Source of the DNA: Bradyrhizobium sp. CB1015
GTDB lineage: Bacteria; Pseudomonadota; Alphaproteobacteria; Rhizobiales; Xanthobacteraceae
DNA: 64,000 nucleotides
Reading direction: 5' to 3'
NCBI RefSeq assembly: GCF_025200925.1
Contig: NZ_CP104174.1
Coordinates: 5,828,001 to 5,892,000, forward strand
Numbering within the stretch: position 1 is the stretch's first letter; every line of letters starts with the position of its first letter. The position numbers and the translations under genes are program-made. The notes under the pieces are model-generated. The model saw nothing but the letters and a program-made list of their open reading frames with translations. It made no database searches and was not told the origin of the DNA. This document shows positions 1 to 9,406 of this stretch, in pieces.

Positions 1-451
1 CGTCGGACGAAGCGACCGCAGGTTCCGTCATCAGGAAGGCGGAGCGGATCTCACCGTCCATCAACGGGCGCAGCCATTTCCGCTTCTGCTCCTTGGTGCC
101 GTAGCGGATGAACACTTCCATGTTGCCGGTGTCGGGCGCGGAACAGTTGAACACTTCCGAGGCCCAGGTGATGCGGCCCATCTCTTCCGACAAAAGCGCG
201 TATTCGAGATTAGTCAGTCCCGCGCCGCGGAATTCGTCGTCCTCATGCTCGCTCGGCGGCATGAACATGTTCCAGAGGCCTTCGGCCTTGGCCTTCTTCT
301 TGAGGTCCTCGAGGACCGGGATCACCTTCCAGCGGTCGCCGCTCTTGTCCTGCTGATCGTAGATCGGCACCGCCGGGCGGACGTGCTTGGCCATGAAGGA
401 CCGCACGCGGTCGAGCCATTCCTTCTGCTTGGGCGACATATCGAAGTCCAT
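1..451 (-). CDS. acyl-CoA dehydrogenase, N-terminal part (runs off the window)
   Basis: The protein begins [20 protein letters not shown] and continues through [24 protein letters not shown] and [10 protein letters not shown], the usual N-terminal helical domain and start of the middle domain of FAD-dependent acyl-CoA dehydrogenases. It should oxidise an acyl-CoA at the alpha-beta bond and pass electrons to ETF. About 150 residues are visible; the C-terminal half, with the catalytic base, lies outside the window. A GAGAGGAG ribosome-binding site precedes the ATG. It is divergent from a TetR regulator across 208 bases that hold an inverted repeat, so control by that regulator is likely. The exact substrate cannot be told. 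Confidence 0.9.
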   Translation of the reverse strand, partial: MDFDMSPKQKEWLDRVRSFMAKHVRPAVPIYDQQDKSGDRWKVIPVLEDLKKKAKAEGLWNMFMPPSEHEDDEFRGAGLTNLEYALLSEEMGRITWASEVFNCSAPDTGNMEVFIRYGTKEQKRKWLRPLMDGEIRSAFLMTEPAVASSD

Positions 452-585
452 GGGACGCTCCTCTCTTTCGCAAGTGCTTTTGCGCCGGACTGTCCTCCCG
501 CTTTGCGCAGCCCGCAAGCGCGAATGCGCGTCCTTGCGGACCTGTCGAAACCCGGCCGCTTTTGCGAACGAGTCCCGAATGCGGA

Positions 586-632
586 TTGACTTTTCCCGGC
601 CTTCAAACGATAGTTTCATACAACTGTTTGAA
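586..632 (+). promoter_or_regulatory. TetR promoter with probable operator
   Basis: TTGACT at 586-591 and GATAGT at 609-614 are separated by 17 bases and resemble a sigma-70 promoter for the TetR gene. A perfect 7-base inverted repeat, TTCAAAC (602-608) and GTTTGAA (626-632), lies over the -10 region; a smaller AAAC-N4-GTTT sits inside it. This is where an autoregulating TetR protein would bind and also control the divergent dehydrogenase. Binding is inferred. Confidence 0.45.
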
Positions 633-659
633 TTGCAACTCCCCTCCCCGAGGGCATCC

Positions 660-1331
660 ATGGCCAGCGATCATACGAGGTCTGCCATTCTCGCCGCCGC
701 CGAACGGCTCTATGCCGATCGCGGCTTCGGCGACGTGACGCTGCGCGACATCGTCGCGGAGGCGGGCGTCAACCTCGCCGCAGTGAACTATCATTTCGGC
801 TCGAAGGACGAGCTGATCGCGGAACTGTTCGTCTCGCGGTCGATCGCCACCAACCGCGAGCGCCTGCGCGAATTGAAGGCCGCTGAGGAAGAAGGCGGCG
901 GCCGCGCGCCGATCGAGGTAATCCTGCGCGCGCTGGTGGGGCCGACCTTGCGCGGTTGCCTGGGGCCGGAGAACCAGCGCTCGACCGCCGCGCGCTTCAT
1001 GATCCGCGCCTCGATTGAGTCCGTGCCGCCGATCCGGCGCATCAAGAACCGCGAGATCGACCATTTGCGCAAGTTCGCCGGCGCGATGCGACGGTCCCTG
1101 CCCGACCGCAGCGACGTCGACATCTACTGGGGCCTCAACTTCGCGCTCGCCATGGCGCATCACACCATCCGCGAGAGCGAGCGGCTGACCAAGCTGTCGG
1201 AAGGCAAATGCGATCTCGATAATGTCGAGGACGTGGTCGCGCGCGTCGTCAGCGTGGCGACGATGGCGCTGACGGCGGGGCGGACGGAGCCGAGGGCGCC
1301 GGCGCGCGCATTGGCGCGCGACGCGCGCTGA
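660..1331 (+). CDS. TetR/AcrR family transcriptional regulator
   Basis: This is a 223-residue protein. Residues 1-50 form a classic TetR helix-turn-helix: [19 protein letters not shown], then [19 protein letters not shown]. The rest is a helical ligand-binding domain with no family-specific motif that I can name. The reading frame stays open upstream to 387, but the ATG at 660 starts exactly at the conserved domain and follows the promoter/operator at 586-632, so I chose it. Divergence from an acyl-CoA dehydrogenase suggests it represses fatty-acid or related acyl-CoA catabolism in response to an acyl-CoA ligand; that role is inference. Confidence 0.9.
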   Translation: MASDHTRSAILAAAERLYADRGFGDVTLRDIVAEAGVNLAAVNYHFGSKDELIAELFVSRSIATNRERLRELKAAEEEGGGRAPIEVILRALVGPTLRGCLGPENQRSTAARFMIRASIESVPPIRRIKNREIDHLRKFAGAMRRSLPDRSDVDIYWGLNFALAMAHHTIRESERLTKLSEGKCDLDNVEDVVARVVSVATMALTAGRTEPRAPARALARDAR

Positions 1332-1457
1332 GACAGAAGAGATGGACTCTCGTTCGCTGTGATGGCGCGCTCCCTTGCCCGCTTGGGAGCAGAGGCAGGA
1401 TCACCTCGCATCAGGGCGATGCAGTCGATCTGATCGAAGAATGATCGCCGGGCGCGG

Positions 1458-1673
1458 TTACGCCCGCTGCGGCATCTCCTCGGCCTCTTCCTTGGCGAGC
1501 AGCAGCAGCATCTCGATGCCCATCTCACCTTCCTGCGGTGAGCGGATGAACTTGATCTCGTCGGCGCTCTGCCGCAGCGCGGCAATGATGGCGACGGCCT
1601 GGTTGGCGGTGGCCGCCTCGGTCGCCAGAATGGTCTTTTGTTCCTTGGCCTGGAACCCGATCGTGTAGGACAT
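1458..1673 (-). CDS. small conserved-type protein, function unknown
   Basis: This 71-residue acidic protein starts MSYTIGFQAKEQKTILATEA and ends in a Glu-rich tail (AKEEAEEMPQ). It has no signal peptide, membrane segment or recognised domain; the pattern suggests a short beta strand followed by helix. A strong ribosome-binding site (GGGAGGGA, about 6 bases upstream) supports the start. It stands alone between the TetR gene and the CoA-transferase gene. Nothing in the sequence fixes its role. Confidence 0.6.
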   Translation of the reverse strand: MSYTIGFQAKEQKTILATEAATANQAVAIIAALRQSADEIKFIRSPQEGEMGIEMLLLLAKEEAEEMPQRA

Positions 1674-1871
1674 TCACTTCCCTCCCCGGACTCAAGTGGA
1701 GAGATCGGATCATAGTCGGAGGCAAAGCGGAAGCCTGTGCGACTACGGTCCGGGATCACTTGGGGATTGCGGGCAAGCTTCACGCAAGCCCGGCATGGCG
1801 CGCGCGTCCTGTCGCAACAGTCGCGCTGCGCTTGAATCCCGGCGTCTCGGCACGAGGCACGGAAGAGTGCG

Positions 1872-3101
1872 TCAGATGATGCCGTGCGCCTTCAGCTGCT
1901 CGATCTTGCCGGCATCATAGCCGAGCTTGCCGCCGAGCACCTCCTTGGTGTGCTCCCCGAGCAGCGGCGGGGCGCGGTAGTCCTTGATCGGCGTCTCCGA
2001 CAAGGTGAGCGCGTTGCGGACCAGCGACAGATCGGGCTCGAAGGGATGGTTGACCTTCACCCGCATGCCGCGCGACTGGACGTGCGGGTCGGAAAACACC
2101 TGCTCGAAATTGTTGATCGGCCCCGAGGGTACGCCGGCCTCCTCCAGCTTCTCCAGCCAGTAGGCCACCGGCTGCTTCAGGAACAAGCCGGCGAAGATCG
2201 CCATGATCTCCTTGCCGTGCACGACGCGGTCGTTGTTCTTGACGAAACGCGGATCGTTCGCGAGCTCGGGCTCGCCGAGCACGGCGCAGGTGCGCTGGAA
2301 CTGGCCGTCATTGCCGACCACCAGCATCAGCTCGCCGTCGGCGCAGCGGAACACACCGGCCGGCATGCCGCCATTGCCCCAGGTACCGCGGCGCGGCGGC
2401 GTCTTGCCGTTGACGAGGTAGATCTGCAGCCAGTGCGACAAGGATGCGATCACGGTATCGAACAGGCAGACGTCGATGTGCTGCCCCTGCCCGCCCCTGG
2501 CATCGCGATGATAGAGCGCCGAGAGAATTCCGATCGAGGCGTTCATGCCGGTCATGTAGTCGACGATCGACGGGCCGACCTTCATCGGGCCCTCGCCCGG
2601 CTCGCCGTCGATATGGCCGGTGACGCTCATCAGCCCGCCCATCGCCTGCAGGATGGCGTCGTAGCCGGCGCGCGGCGCATAGGGTCCGGTTTGGCCGAAG
2701 CCGGTCACCGAGCAATAGATGATGCCGGGATTGATCGCCTTGATGGTCTCGTAGTCGAGGCCGTAGCGCTTGAGATCGCCGACCTTGTAATTCTCCATGA
2801 AGACGTCGGCGTCCTTGGCGAGCTCACGGACGATCGCCTGCCCTTCGGGCTTGGCGATGTTGACGGTGACCGACTTCTTGTTGCGGTTGGCGCAGAGATA
2901 GAACGAATTGTTGTTGTTGGCCTTGCCCTCGGGGTCAGTCAGGTAAGGCGGGCCGAAGGCGCGCGCATCGTCGCCGGTGCCAGGCCGCTCGATCTTGATC
3001 ACCTCCGCGCCGAGATCGCCCAGCATCTGGGCCGACAGCGGCCCGGCCAGCACGCGGGTGAGGTCAAGGATCTTGATGCCTGAGAGCGGCAGGGCCGACA
3101 T
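1872..3101 (-). CDS. family III CoA-transferase (CaiB/BaiF type)
   Basis: The 409-residue protein has the family III fold signatures: LSGIKILDLTRVLAGP at the N-terminus, GAEVIKIERPGTGDDAR, the NRNKKSV stretch, and GFGQTGPYAPRAGYDAILQ, whose Asp (about residue 148) matches the catalytic aspartate of formyl-CoA transferase-like enzymes. It would move CoA between carboxylic acids. Length is normal. The start follows GGAGGAAATCGAC; an in-frame extension to 3194 lacks the domain. It lies near acyl-CoA and beta-keto acid genes, which fits an organic-acid catabolic role; substrate is unknown. Confidence 0.9.
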   Translation of the reverse strand: MSALPLSGIKILDLTRVLAGPLSAQMLGDLGAEVIKIERPGTGDDARAFGPPYLTDPEGKANNNNSFYLCANRNKKSVTVNIAKPEGQAIVRELAKDADVFMENYKVGDLKRYGLDYETIKAINPGIIYCSVTGFGQTGPYAPRAGYDAILQAMGGLMSVTGHIDGEPGEGPMKVGPSIVDYMTGMNASIGILSALYHRDARGGQGQHIDVCLFDTVIASLSHWLQIYLVNGKTPPRRGTWGNGGMPAGVFRCADGELMLVVGNDGQFQRTCAVLGEPELANDPRFVKNNDRVVHGKEIMAIFAGLFLKQPVAYWLEKLEEAGVPSGPINNFEQVFSDPHVQSRGMRVKVNHPFEPDLSLVRNALTLSETPIKDYRAPPLLGEHTKEVLGGKLGYDAGKIEQLKAHGII

Positions 3102-3283
3102 GTCGATTTCCTCCGGGGAACTAAATCTTGGCGCGGCGGCGGGATCGCGAGGCCGCGCTTCCTGCGGATACCACCATTTTCGCGCCCTGAGCACTGCACT
3201 GGCGGCATACGGCTATCTCCTCCCGGGGCCGGAGGCGATCGCCGTCCGCAAACTTTCCGCGCCGCGAATATTGCGTGATCGGC

Positions 3284-4486
3284 TCAGGTCGCAACCACCG
3301 GCATCCGCGGCCGGCGCCGAGCGAGCAGAACGAGGATCAGCACCGTCGCGCAGGAGAACACCAGCGTAAGGCCGAGCGCGCCTCGGCTGCCGAACGCCGT
3401 GAGCAGGCCGACGAGGAGCGGCGGCGAGATCGCGGAGGCCAGATTGAGCGGCAGCGCGATCATCGACATCGCCTTGGCGAACTCGTCCTGGTCGTAGAAC
3501 ACGAGTGGGATGGTCGCCCGCGCCACCGCCATCGCGCCGCTGCCGGCGCCATAGAGCAGGATGAAGACCGCGACCGCCCAGGTGGCGCCCTCGCTCGTCA
3601 TCAGCAGCAGCATGGCGACCGGCAATGCGCTGCCCGCGACGAGCCCGGTCGTGATGCCGTCCCATCGTCCGCCGCCGAGGAAATCCAGCCCGCGGGCGCT
3701 GACCTGGATCACGCCCAGCATCGAGCCGAACAAAAGCGCCTGAGCCGGCGCCAGCCCCTCCGCCCGCAACAGCTCGATCAGGATCGCGCCGATGCCGAAA
3801 TTGACGAAGGCGTTCAGCGTGATCGCGGCGACGACGAGGCCGAACGTGCTCCGTGCAATCGCGGGCGGCGGCGATCGCCTCGCCGGCGCGGCGCCATCGT
3901 CCTTTGCGATTTTCCGGCGCGGCGCGCCGAAGGCATAGAGCGGGAGGCTGACGAGGAGCATCATCGCCGCATAGACCAGACACGTCCCCCGCCAGCCGAG
4001 GTGACCGCTCAGGAACGAGGTCGTCGGCCAGAAGATGCTGCTGGACAGGCCCGTCACCAGCATCAGCGCGCCGATCGCGTTCTTGGCCTGCCGTCCCGCG
4101 ATCTCGTTCAGCATGATATAGGCGCCGGTCGACAGCGTTGCGCTGCCGGCGATGCCGAGGACGATCCATGCGGCGAAATAGAGCATCGGCTCGCGCGCGA
4201 GCGACAGCAGCACGAAGCCCGGCGCAGTGACGATCGTGCCGACCATCATGACCGGCCGCGCTCCGTGCCGCGCAAACGACTTGGCGAGCAACGGGCCGCA
4301 CAGCCCCATCGAGACGTAGAGAACGGACGTCCCGGCGAACACCGCCGGCAGGCTCATGTCGAGATCGGCGGCGAGGTCGCGCCCGACGATGGCGGGCAGC
4401 CCGATCGTGCCCCATCCAATGAGCTGCGTGATCGCAAGCACCAGCAGGACCCCGATGAGCCTGCGGTCAGATTTCAACAACTGCAT
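3284..4486 (-). CDS. MFS transporter
   Basis: A 400-residue hydrophobic protein with about 12 membrane segments, beginning MQLLKSDRRLIGVLLVLAIT. The loop between helices 2 and 3 (LLAKSFARHGARPVMMVG) has the expected MFS basic motif. The frame is open upstream to 4666, but the 60 extra residues are non-hydrophobic and overlap the next gene's stop region, so the ATG at 4486 is preferred. It probably exports or imports a small organic molecule; substrate cannot be inferred. It follows the DUF849 gene on the same strand with a 133-base gap and could be co-transcribed with it. Confidence 0.85.
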   Translation of the reverse strand: MQLLKSDRRLIGVLLVLAITQLIGWGTIGLPAIVGRDLAADLDMSLPAVFAGTSVLYVSMGLCGPLLAKSFARHGARPVMMVGTIVTAPGFVLLSLAREPMLYFAAWIVLGIAGSATLSTGAYIMLNEIAGRQAKNAIGALMLVTGLSSSIFWPTTSFLSGHLGWRGTCLVYAAMMLLVSLPLYAFGAPRRKIAKDDGAAPARRSPPPAIARSTFGLVVAAITLNAFVNFGIGAILIELLRAEGLAPAQALLFGSMLGVIQVSARGLDFLGGGRWDGITTGLVAGSALPVAMLLLMTSEGATWAVAVFILLYGAGSGAMAVARATIPLVFYDQDEFAKAMSMIALPLNLASAISPPLLVGLLTAFGSRGALGLTLVFSCATVLILVLLARRRPRMPVVAT

Positions 4487-4619
4487 TCCAAACGTCGCCT
4501 GCCCGGCAGGCGCCGAGTACGCCTGTAACTCCTGTCTACTCGGAGACTCCGCGCACGGGAACGCCGGCCGCCGAATGGCAGGCGGCAGCCGGGAGCATGT
4601 CAGGATAGGGAAAGTCGCC

Positions 4620-5447
4620 CTATTCTGCGATGGCGAGCAGCGATCGCGCTTCGGTCGCTGTCGCAACGCGCCGGCCGTGGCGCGCGACCGCCTCGCAGGC
4701 CAAGGTCACGAGCTCGGCATTGCTGGCCGCGAGGCGCGTCTTGTCGATGCGGATATTGTCCTCAAGCCCGGTGCGGACCGCGTCCGCGCCGCGGGCCAGC
4801 GCCCAGCCCATGACCTCGGCCTGATGGCGGCCAATTCCGGCTGCGGTCCAGGTTGCCTTCGGGATCAGCCGCCTGAGCTCGCCCAGGAGAATGTCGAGCA
4901 CATGCTCGTCCGCCGGCATCGCGTTCTTGACGCCCATGACGAACTGCACGTGCGGACGCGCGTCGATGAGGCCCGCCTCGATCAGGCGGCGGGCGCCATG
5001 CAGATGCGACAGATCGAAGATCTCGATCTCCGGCCGGATGCTGTTCGCCTTCATGCCGGTGGCGAGCGTCTCGACCAGCGCGGCGCTGTTCTCGTAGACG
5101 ATGGTCGGAAAGTTCACCGACCCTGTCGAGAGCGAGGCCATGTCGGGCTTGAGGTAGAGCGCCGATCCGCGCGCCGAGGGATCGCGGCCGCGCCCGCCGG
5201 TCGAGAACTGGACGATCATTCCCGGACAATGCTTCTTGATCCCCTCCTGCACCCGGGCAAAACGCTCGGGATCGGAGGACGGCGTCTCGTCGTCGTTGCG
5301 GACATGGATATGCGCAAGCGTGGCGCCCGCCTCGAAGGCCTGGTGCGTCGATTCGATCTGCTCGGAGGGCAGGATCGGCACCGCCGGATTGTCCTTCTTG
5401 CGCGGAACGGAGCCGGTGATGGCGACGGCAATGACAGCGGGGTTCAT
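4620..5447 (-). CDS. beta-keto acid cleavage enzyme (BKACE, DUF849)
   Basis: The 275-residue protein matches the Kce-type BKACE family: AVAITGS at the N-terminus, HIHVRND with His46 and His48 as metal ligands, FSTGGRG, and GLEDN with Glu229 as the third ligand. These Zn-dependent enzymes condense a beta-keto acid with acetyl-CoA to give acetoacetate and an acyl-CoA. The family's specificity varies widely, so the substrate is open. The start follows GAGGTCGCTGG. An MHS-type importer lies just upstream and an MFS gene just downstream, suggesting an uptake-plus-cleavage unit. Confidence 0.9.
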   Translation of the reverse strand: MNPAVIAVAITGSVPRKKDNPAVPILPSEQIESTHQAFEAGATLAHIHVRNDDETPSSDPERFARVQEGIKKHCPGMIVQFSTGGRGRDPSARGSALYLKPDMASLSTGSVNFPTIVYENSAALVETLATGMKANSIRPEIEIFDLSHLHGARRLIEAGLIDARPHVQFVMGVKNAMPADEHVLDILLGELRRLIPKATWTAAGIGRHQAEVMGWALARGADAVRTGLEDNIRIDKTRLAASNAELVTLACEAVARHGRRVATATEARSLLAIAE

Positions 5448-5564
5448 CCAGCGACCTCATGATCTTCGCGCTCGGGCGCACAACGTTCGGCTCGTCTTGC
5501 TACGCGTGAAACCCTGCCGCCGCAACATTGGTCAATCGCAGCGACAGGGCCGTGTTCGTCCGGA

Positions 5565-6962
5565 TCAGGTCGGAAGTGCGGTCGCCCGGCCTGCTGCTGC
5601 CGCACGCTGCCGCTCGTAATCGGTCCGAGCCATCGGAACGGCATTGGGATTACCGAGATCGTCGATCCTGATCCGATAGGTTTCGCGGGCCGTGACAGCC
5701 GCCAGCGCCGCGATGACCGTGATGCCGAAGGCGATCGCCCCGACCGTCAGGGGAATGTTGGCCGAGCCGGGAGGCGCCACTGTCGCGAACAACGCAGGCA
5801 GCAATGCGGTGATGGTGGTGCCGATGTTCTGCGAGATCGCCATCGCCGAGACCCGGGTGCGGGTCGGAAACAGCTCCGGATAGAAGCTCGGGAAGATCGC
5901 GTTGTAGCCCTGATAGACGACGCCCCACATCAGCAGCGACAGCAGGATCGCGAGCGGCACGTTCCGGATGCTGATGGCATAGAGATAGCCGAAGGCGAGC
6001 AGGCCGGAGAGCAGCGCGCCCACGATGATCGGAGGCTTGCGGCCGACCTTGTCGGAGAGATGGCCGACGAAGGGAATGACGAACACGGCCAGCATGTTGC
6101 CGAGCACCGGGATCCAGAGATAGACGTCTTTCGCAAAGCCGATGCCATAGGCCGGCTGCACCGCGTAGGCCGCGCCGAAGATGGTCGCAACGACCGGAAT
6201 CACGTTCATCAGCGCCATGCAGATGACCCGGAGCATGTCGGGCCAGCTCAAGCGGATGGCCTGGACGATCGGAGCCCGCGGCGTTTCTCCCCGTTTCTCC
6301 TCTCGGGCAAAGGCCGGCGTTTCGTCGACTTCGCGGCGGATAATGTAGCCGGCGACGATGACGAAGAAGCTGAGCAGGAACGGGATCCGCCAGCCCCAGC
6401 TGTTGAAGGCCTCGGTCGGCATGTAGGCCGCCAGCGGCAGGAAGACGGCTGCCGCGAGAATTTGTCCGGCCTGCACGCCCTGAAGAGCGAAGCTCGCATA
6501 GAAGCCGCGCCGGCCGAACGGCGCGTGCTCCAGGATCATCGAGCTCGCGCCGGAGATTTCGCCGGCCACGGCAAATCCCTGCACGAGGCGCAACATCACG
6601 AGCAGGATCGGCGCCAGGATGCCGGCTTGCTGATAGGTCGGCAGCAAACCGACGGCCATGGTCGAAACGCCCATCAGGAACATGCAGACGATGAGCACGG
6701 TCTTGCGGCCATGCGTGTCGCCCCAATGACCGAGCACGAAGGCCCCGATCGGCCGCGCGACGTAGCCGACGCCATAGGTCGCAAGCGATGCGACGATCGC
6801 GACGGTGGGATTGTCGGAGGGGAAGAAGATCTGCGGGAAGATCAGCGACGCCGCCGTCGCGTAGATGAAGAAGTCGTAATATTCGAGAGCCGAGCCGATC
6901 CAGCCGCTTGCAGCAGCCTTTCTGGACTGACTCATGTCATGGATCGCACGCGTGGTAGCCAT
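5565..6962 (-). CDS. MHS-family MFS transporter (organic-acid/H+ symporter type)
   Basis: A 465-residue, 12-segment transporter. GSALEYYDFFIYATAASLIF at the N-terminus and GHWGDTHGRKTVL in the first cytoplasmic loop are typical of the metabolite:H+ symporter group (ShiA, ProP and relatives). I chose the ATG at 6962 because GGGAGGAAAT lies at proper spacing; the open frame above it (to 7130) is not conserved-looking. It precedes the DUF849 gene by 117 bases on the same strand. It probably imports a carboxylate used by that enzyme; this is inference. Confidence 0.9.
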   Translation of the reverse strand: MATTRAIHDMSQSRKAAASGWIGSALEYYDFFIYATAASLIFPQIFFPSDNPTVAIVASLATYGVGYVARPIGAFVLGHWGDTHGRKTVLIVCMFLMGVSTMAVGLLPTYQQAGILAPILLVMLRLVQGFAVAGEISGASSMILEHAPFGRRGFYASFALQGVQAGQILAAAVFLPLAAYMPTEAFNSWGWRIPFLLSFFVIVAGYIIRREVDETPAFAREEKRGETPRAPIVQAIRLSWPDMLRVICMALMNVIPVVATIFGAAYAVQPAYGIGFAKDVYLWIPVLGNMLAVFVIPFVGHLSDKVGRKPPIIVGALLSGLLAFGYLYAISIRNVPLAILLSLLMWGVVYQGYNAIFPSFYPELFPTRTRVSAMAISQNIGTTITALLPALFATVAPPGSANIPLTVGAIAFGITVIAALAAVTARETYRIRIDDLGNPNAVPMARTDYERQRAAAAGRATALPT

Positions 6963-7121
6963 CAGAGAATTTCCTCCCGATCTGTTTTGTTTGTTGACGT
7001 CCCGTTGGCGGGCTTCGTTGGAAAATTGGGCAGCAATCCCCACGCGCTCTGCGGAGCTCCGCGAGCGCTTGGCACTGCCGATCGGTGTCTTGAGTGAGGA
7101 GGAGCATAGGCTTTCGCCTGG

Positions 7122-7165
7122 ATAACACAATTACCCAGTTATGCGATAAACCTAACATGATGTTA
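7122..7165. promoter_or_regulatory. operator-like inverted repeats upstream of the MHS transporter
   Basis: An AT-rich patch holds two dyads built from the same TAAC half-site: ATAAC (7122-7126) with GTTAT (7138-7142), and a perfect 13-base palindrome TAACAT-G-ATGTTA at 7153-7165. They lie 160-200 bases before the MHS transporter start. No regulator gene is adjacent, so the binder is unknown. The remainder of the 6963-7334 gap shows no gene. Confidence 0.35.
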
Positions 7166-7334
7166 TGGCAGCGGCGGACGCCCGGGCAGCGGCTATGCTC
7201 GGAGGCCGGCGGCGGCACGCGCGATGACCTCGAAGCCGACTGCCTCGATTTCAAATGCCCATGCGGAGATGATGGGGATTGACGCGCGGCGCGTGCGGTC
7301 GATCGTCTGATCGGTTAGCCGCGGCGGAGCCGCG

Positions 7335-7505
7335 TCACGCGGTGTGGCCGGGATCGATGTGCTTCGGCGTCTTCTTCTCGCGCTGCGGCGTCATCTTGGC
7401 CGGATCAGGCGCGCCCGGCACGCCGCGCGGGCCGAGCTGTTCGCGCTGGATGTCGTCTTCGGAGCGGGATGGCTCGACGCCGTTGGGCTCACGGGGCTTG
7501 GTCAT
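7335..7505 (-). CDS. small hydrophilic protein, function unknown
   Basis: A 56-residue, strongly charged, proline-rich protein starting MTKPREPNGVEPSRSEDDIQ and ending KTPKHIDPGHTA. No hydrophobic segment or domain is seen; composition suggests an intrinsically disordered protein. Codon use fits its neighbours. It lies 35 bases downstream of the next small gene on the same strand, and both follow the fusion protein gene, so the three may form one transcript. Confidence 0.6.
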   Translation of the reverse strand: MTKPREPNGVEPSRSEDDIQREQLGPRGVPGAPDPAKMTPQREKKTPKHIDPGHTA

Positions 7506-7540
7506 CGCGGCCTCCTTGTCTCGAACGCGGTGCTGCGGTT

Positions 7541-7744
7541 CTATACACCGAGCGCGTTGTCGCCGGCTTCGCGGCCGGGCACGCTGACATGCACTTCGTG
7601 TCCCTCGCGAAGGGCCAGGGAGGCCGCGGCGACCGCGGACTCGAAGGCGGCTTCCTTGGTGGCGTACCGGCTCTTGACGTCGCCGTCATGCAGCACGCCC
7701 CATTCATCCTGCACCGGCACGATGGCGTATTGAGCGAGACCCAT
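7541..7744 (-). CDS. small protein resembling DUF2188-like proteins, function unknown
   Basis: A 67-residue protein with alternating strands and a helix: MGLAQYAIVPVQDEWGVLHD, then KEAAFESAVAAASLALREGH and EVHVSVPG. The pattern (strand, Ala-rich helix, strand) resembles small DUF2188-type proteins, but similarity is only by pattern. AGGAG sits 8 bases before the ATG. It starts 54 bases after the fusion protein stop and is likely co-transcribed with it. Confidence 0.65.
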   Translation of the reverse strand: MGLAQYAIVPVQDEWGVLHDGDVKSRYATKEAAFESAVAAASLALREGHEVHVSVPGREAGDNALGV

Positions 7745-7798
7745 TGTCCAACTCCTGGCTTTCGAAAGATCGTCTGACCTCTCAACGCGGTACCGGGC

Positions 7799-9172
7799 TT
7801 AACGTTGCGTCAGCTGCGGATGGGTCGCACTCACCCGCCAGACCGTGTTGCCGCTGTCGTCCGCGACCAACAGCGCGCCTGATTTGTCGATGGCGACACC
7901 GACCGGGCGGCCGCGCGCCTGATTGTCGCTGTTGAGGAACCCCGTGACGACGTCCTGCGGCGGGCCGCTCGGCTTGCCGTCCGTGAACGGCACGAACACG
8001 ACCTTGTAGCCGCTCAGCACCTGCCTGTTCCAGCTGCCGTGCTCGCCGACGAAGGCGCCGCCCCGATAGCCGGCCGGCAGGCTGGTCCCGGTGTTGAAGG
8101 CGAGCCCGAGCGGGGCGACATGCGAGCTCAGCGCATAATCGGGCACGATCGCCCTGGCGACGAGATCCGGCCGCTCCGGCTTGACGCGGGGATCGACGTG
8201 CTGGCCGAAATAGCTGTAGGGCCAGCCGTAGAAGCCGCCGTCCTTCACCGAGGTCATGTAATCGGGCACGAGATCGGGACCGAGCTCGTCGCGCTCGTTG
8301 ACCACCGTCCACAATGCGCCGGTCTGCGGCTCGAAGCTGAGGCCGTTGGGGTTGCGCAGGCCGCTTGCGAACACGCGCCAGCGGCCACTGGAACGATCGA
8401 TCTCGAGGATTGCGGCGCGGTTGTGCTCGGCCTCCATCCCGTTCTCGGTGATGTTGCTGTTGGAGCCGACGCCTGCATAGAGCTTCGAGCCGTCGGGGCT
8501 GGCAACCAGGCTCTTGGTCCAGTGATGGTTGATCGGACCGCCCGGCAGCGGCGTCAGCACCGTGCCTGATACGGTGATCTTGGTGTCCCCTTCCGTGTAG
8601 GGATATCTGACGATGGCATCGGTATTGGCGACGTAGAGATCGTTGCCGACCAGCGCGACGCCGAACGGCGAGTTGAGATGGTCGAGGAAGACGCTTTGCG
8701 TCTCCGGCACGCCGTCGCCATTGCTGTCGCGCAGCAGCGTGATGCGGTTGCTCTCGCCGCCCTCGCCGCCGGAGGTCGCCCAGGACTCGATGAAGCCCAT
8801 CACGATCTCCTTGGGCCGCTTGATCGGGGCGCCCTTCGGCGCCTTGGATTCCACCACCAGCACGTCGCCGTTGGGCAGGACGTAAACCGAGCGCGGGTGC
8901 CGCAGGCCCGAGGCAAAGGCCGGCGCCTGCGCCCCTACCCGCCGGTTGCCGAGGAAATCGGTCAGACCCGCGATCGCCGCCAGCACGCCGAAGATGATTC
9001 CTGCGAGCAGCAGCCAGGCCGAAAAATTTGCCCACATGATCTCGGCGCTGGCGACATAGGCGATGTCGGTCAGCAGCGCCCCGACAAAACACGTCATCGG
9101 GATCGGCACCAGCATCGGATGAATCGGATGACCCGCCTGCGCGGTGGAACGCACGCGCACGTCGTCTTGCAC
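7799..9172 (-). CDS. DUF2231 membrane segment fused to a sorbosone-dehydrogenase-type beta-propeller
   Basis: This 457-residue protein joins two families. Residues 12-80 ([20 protein letters not shown], then membrane helices to [11 protein letters not shown]) match the N-terminal half of DUF2231 membrane proteins. From about residue 87 ([20 protein letters not shown]) it is a glucose/sorbosone dehydrogenase-type propeller with [27 protein letters not shown] and GEHGSWNR. The second half of DUF2231 and the usual secretion signal of the dehydrogenase are absent, as if a deletion had joined neighbours. The propeller would be membrane-anchored; its side depends on topology. An EcfG-type promoter lies 37 bases upstream of the start. 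Catalytic activity is unproven. Confidence 0.85.
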   Translation of the reverse strand: MQDDVRVRSTAQAGHPIHPMLVPIPMTCFVGALLTDIAYVASAEIMWANFSAWLLLAGIIFGVLAAIAGLTDFLGNRRVGAQAPAFASGLRHPRSVYVLPNGDVLVVESKAPKGAPIKRPKEIVMGFIESWATSGGEGGESNRITLLRDSNGDGVPETQSVFLDHLNSPFGVALVGNDLYVANTDAIVRYPYTEGDTKITVSGTVLTPLPGGPINHHWTKSLVASPDGSKLYAGVGSNSNITENGMEAEHNRAAILEIDRSSGRWRVFASGLRNPNGLSFEPQTGALWTVVNERDELGPDLVPDYMTSVKDGGFYGWPYSYFGQHVDPRVKPERPDLVARAIVPDYALSSHVAPLGLAFNTGTSLPAGYRGGAFVGEHGSWNRQVLSGYKVVFVPFTDGKPSGPPQDVVTGFLNSDNQARGRPVGVAIDKSGALLVADDSGNTVWRVSATHPQLTQR

Positions 9173-9209
9173 GATTGACCTCGTGACTTTCGCCCTGACG
9201 TCTACGGCG

Positions 9210-9234
9210 AACGCCCGCTCATGACGAAGGTTCC
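9210..9234 (-). promoter_or_regulatory. EcfG-type (general stress) promoter
   Basis: On the minus strand GGAAC (9234-9230), a 16-base spacer and CGTT (9213-9210) match the EcfG consensus GGAAC-N16/17-CGTT. It points to the DUF2231/sorbosone-dehydrogenase fusion, whose ATG is 37 bases downstream of the -10 element. Spacing and position are as expected for a short leader. Confidence 0.55.
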
Positions 9235-9406
9235 TCCGTGTCCCGCCGAAGGTTCACGCGACATCATCGATCGCGAACTTCAGCGCGCCGACGAGGCCGA
9301 CAAGAACAAGGTCGATCATCTGCCCGGCGTAAAGGTCAGCGGACAGCCTCAAGGCGGCGCGGTCGATCGCGCGCGGAAGGAACGCGAGCAAGGAGACGAG
9401 GAATAG
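9221..9406 (+). CDS. possible small charged protein
   Basis: A 61-codon frame giving a very hydrophilic protein ([19 protein letters not shown], then [18 protein letters not shown]). Third-position base use looks like real coding sequence and no better frame covers this stretch, but there is no clear ribosome-binding site and the start overlaps the divergent promoter at 9210-9234. It could be a genuine small cytoplasmic protein or chance. The bases between 9407 and 9500 show nothing. Confidence 0.4.
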   Translation: MTKVPPCPAEGSRDIIDRELQRADEADKNKVDHLPGVKVSGQPQGGAVDRARKEREQGDEE

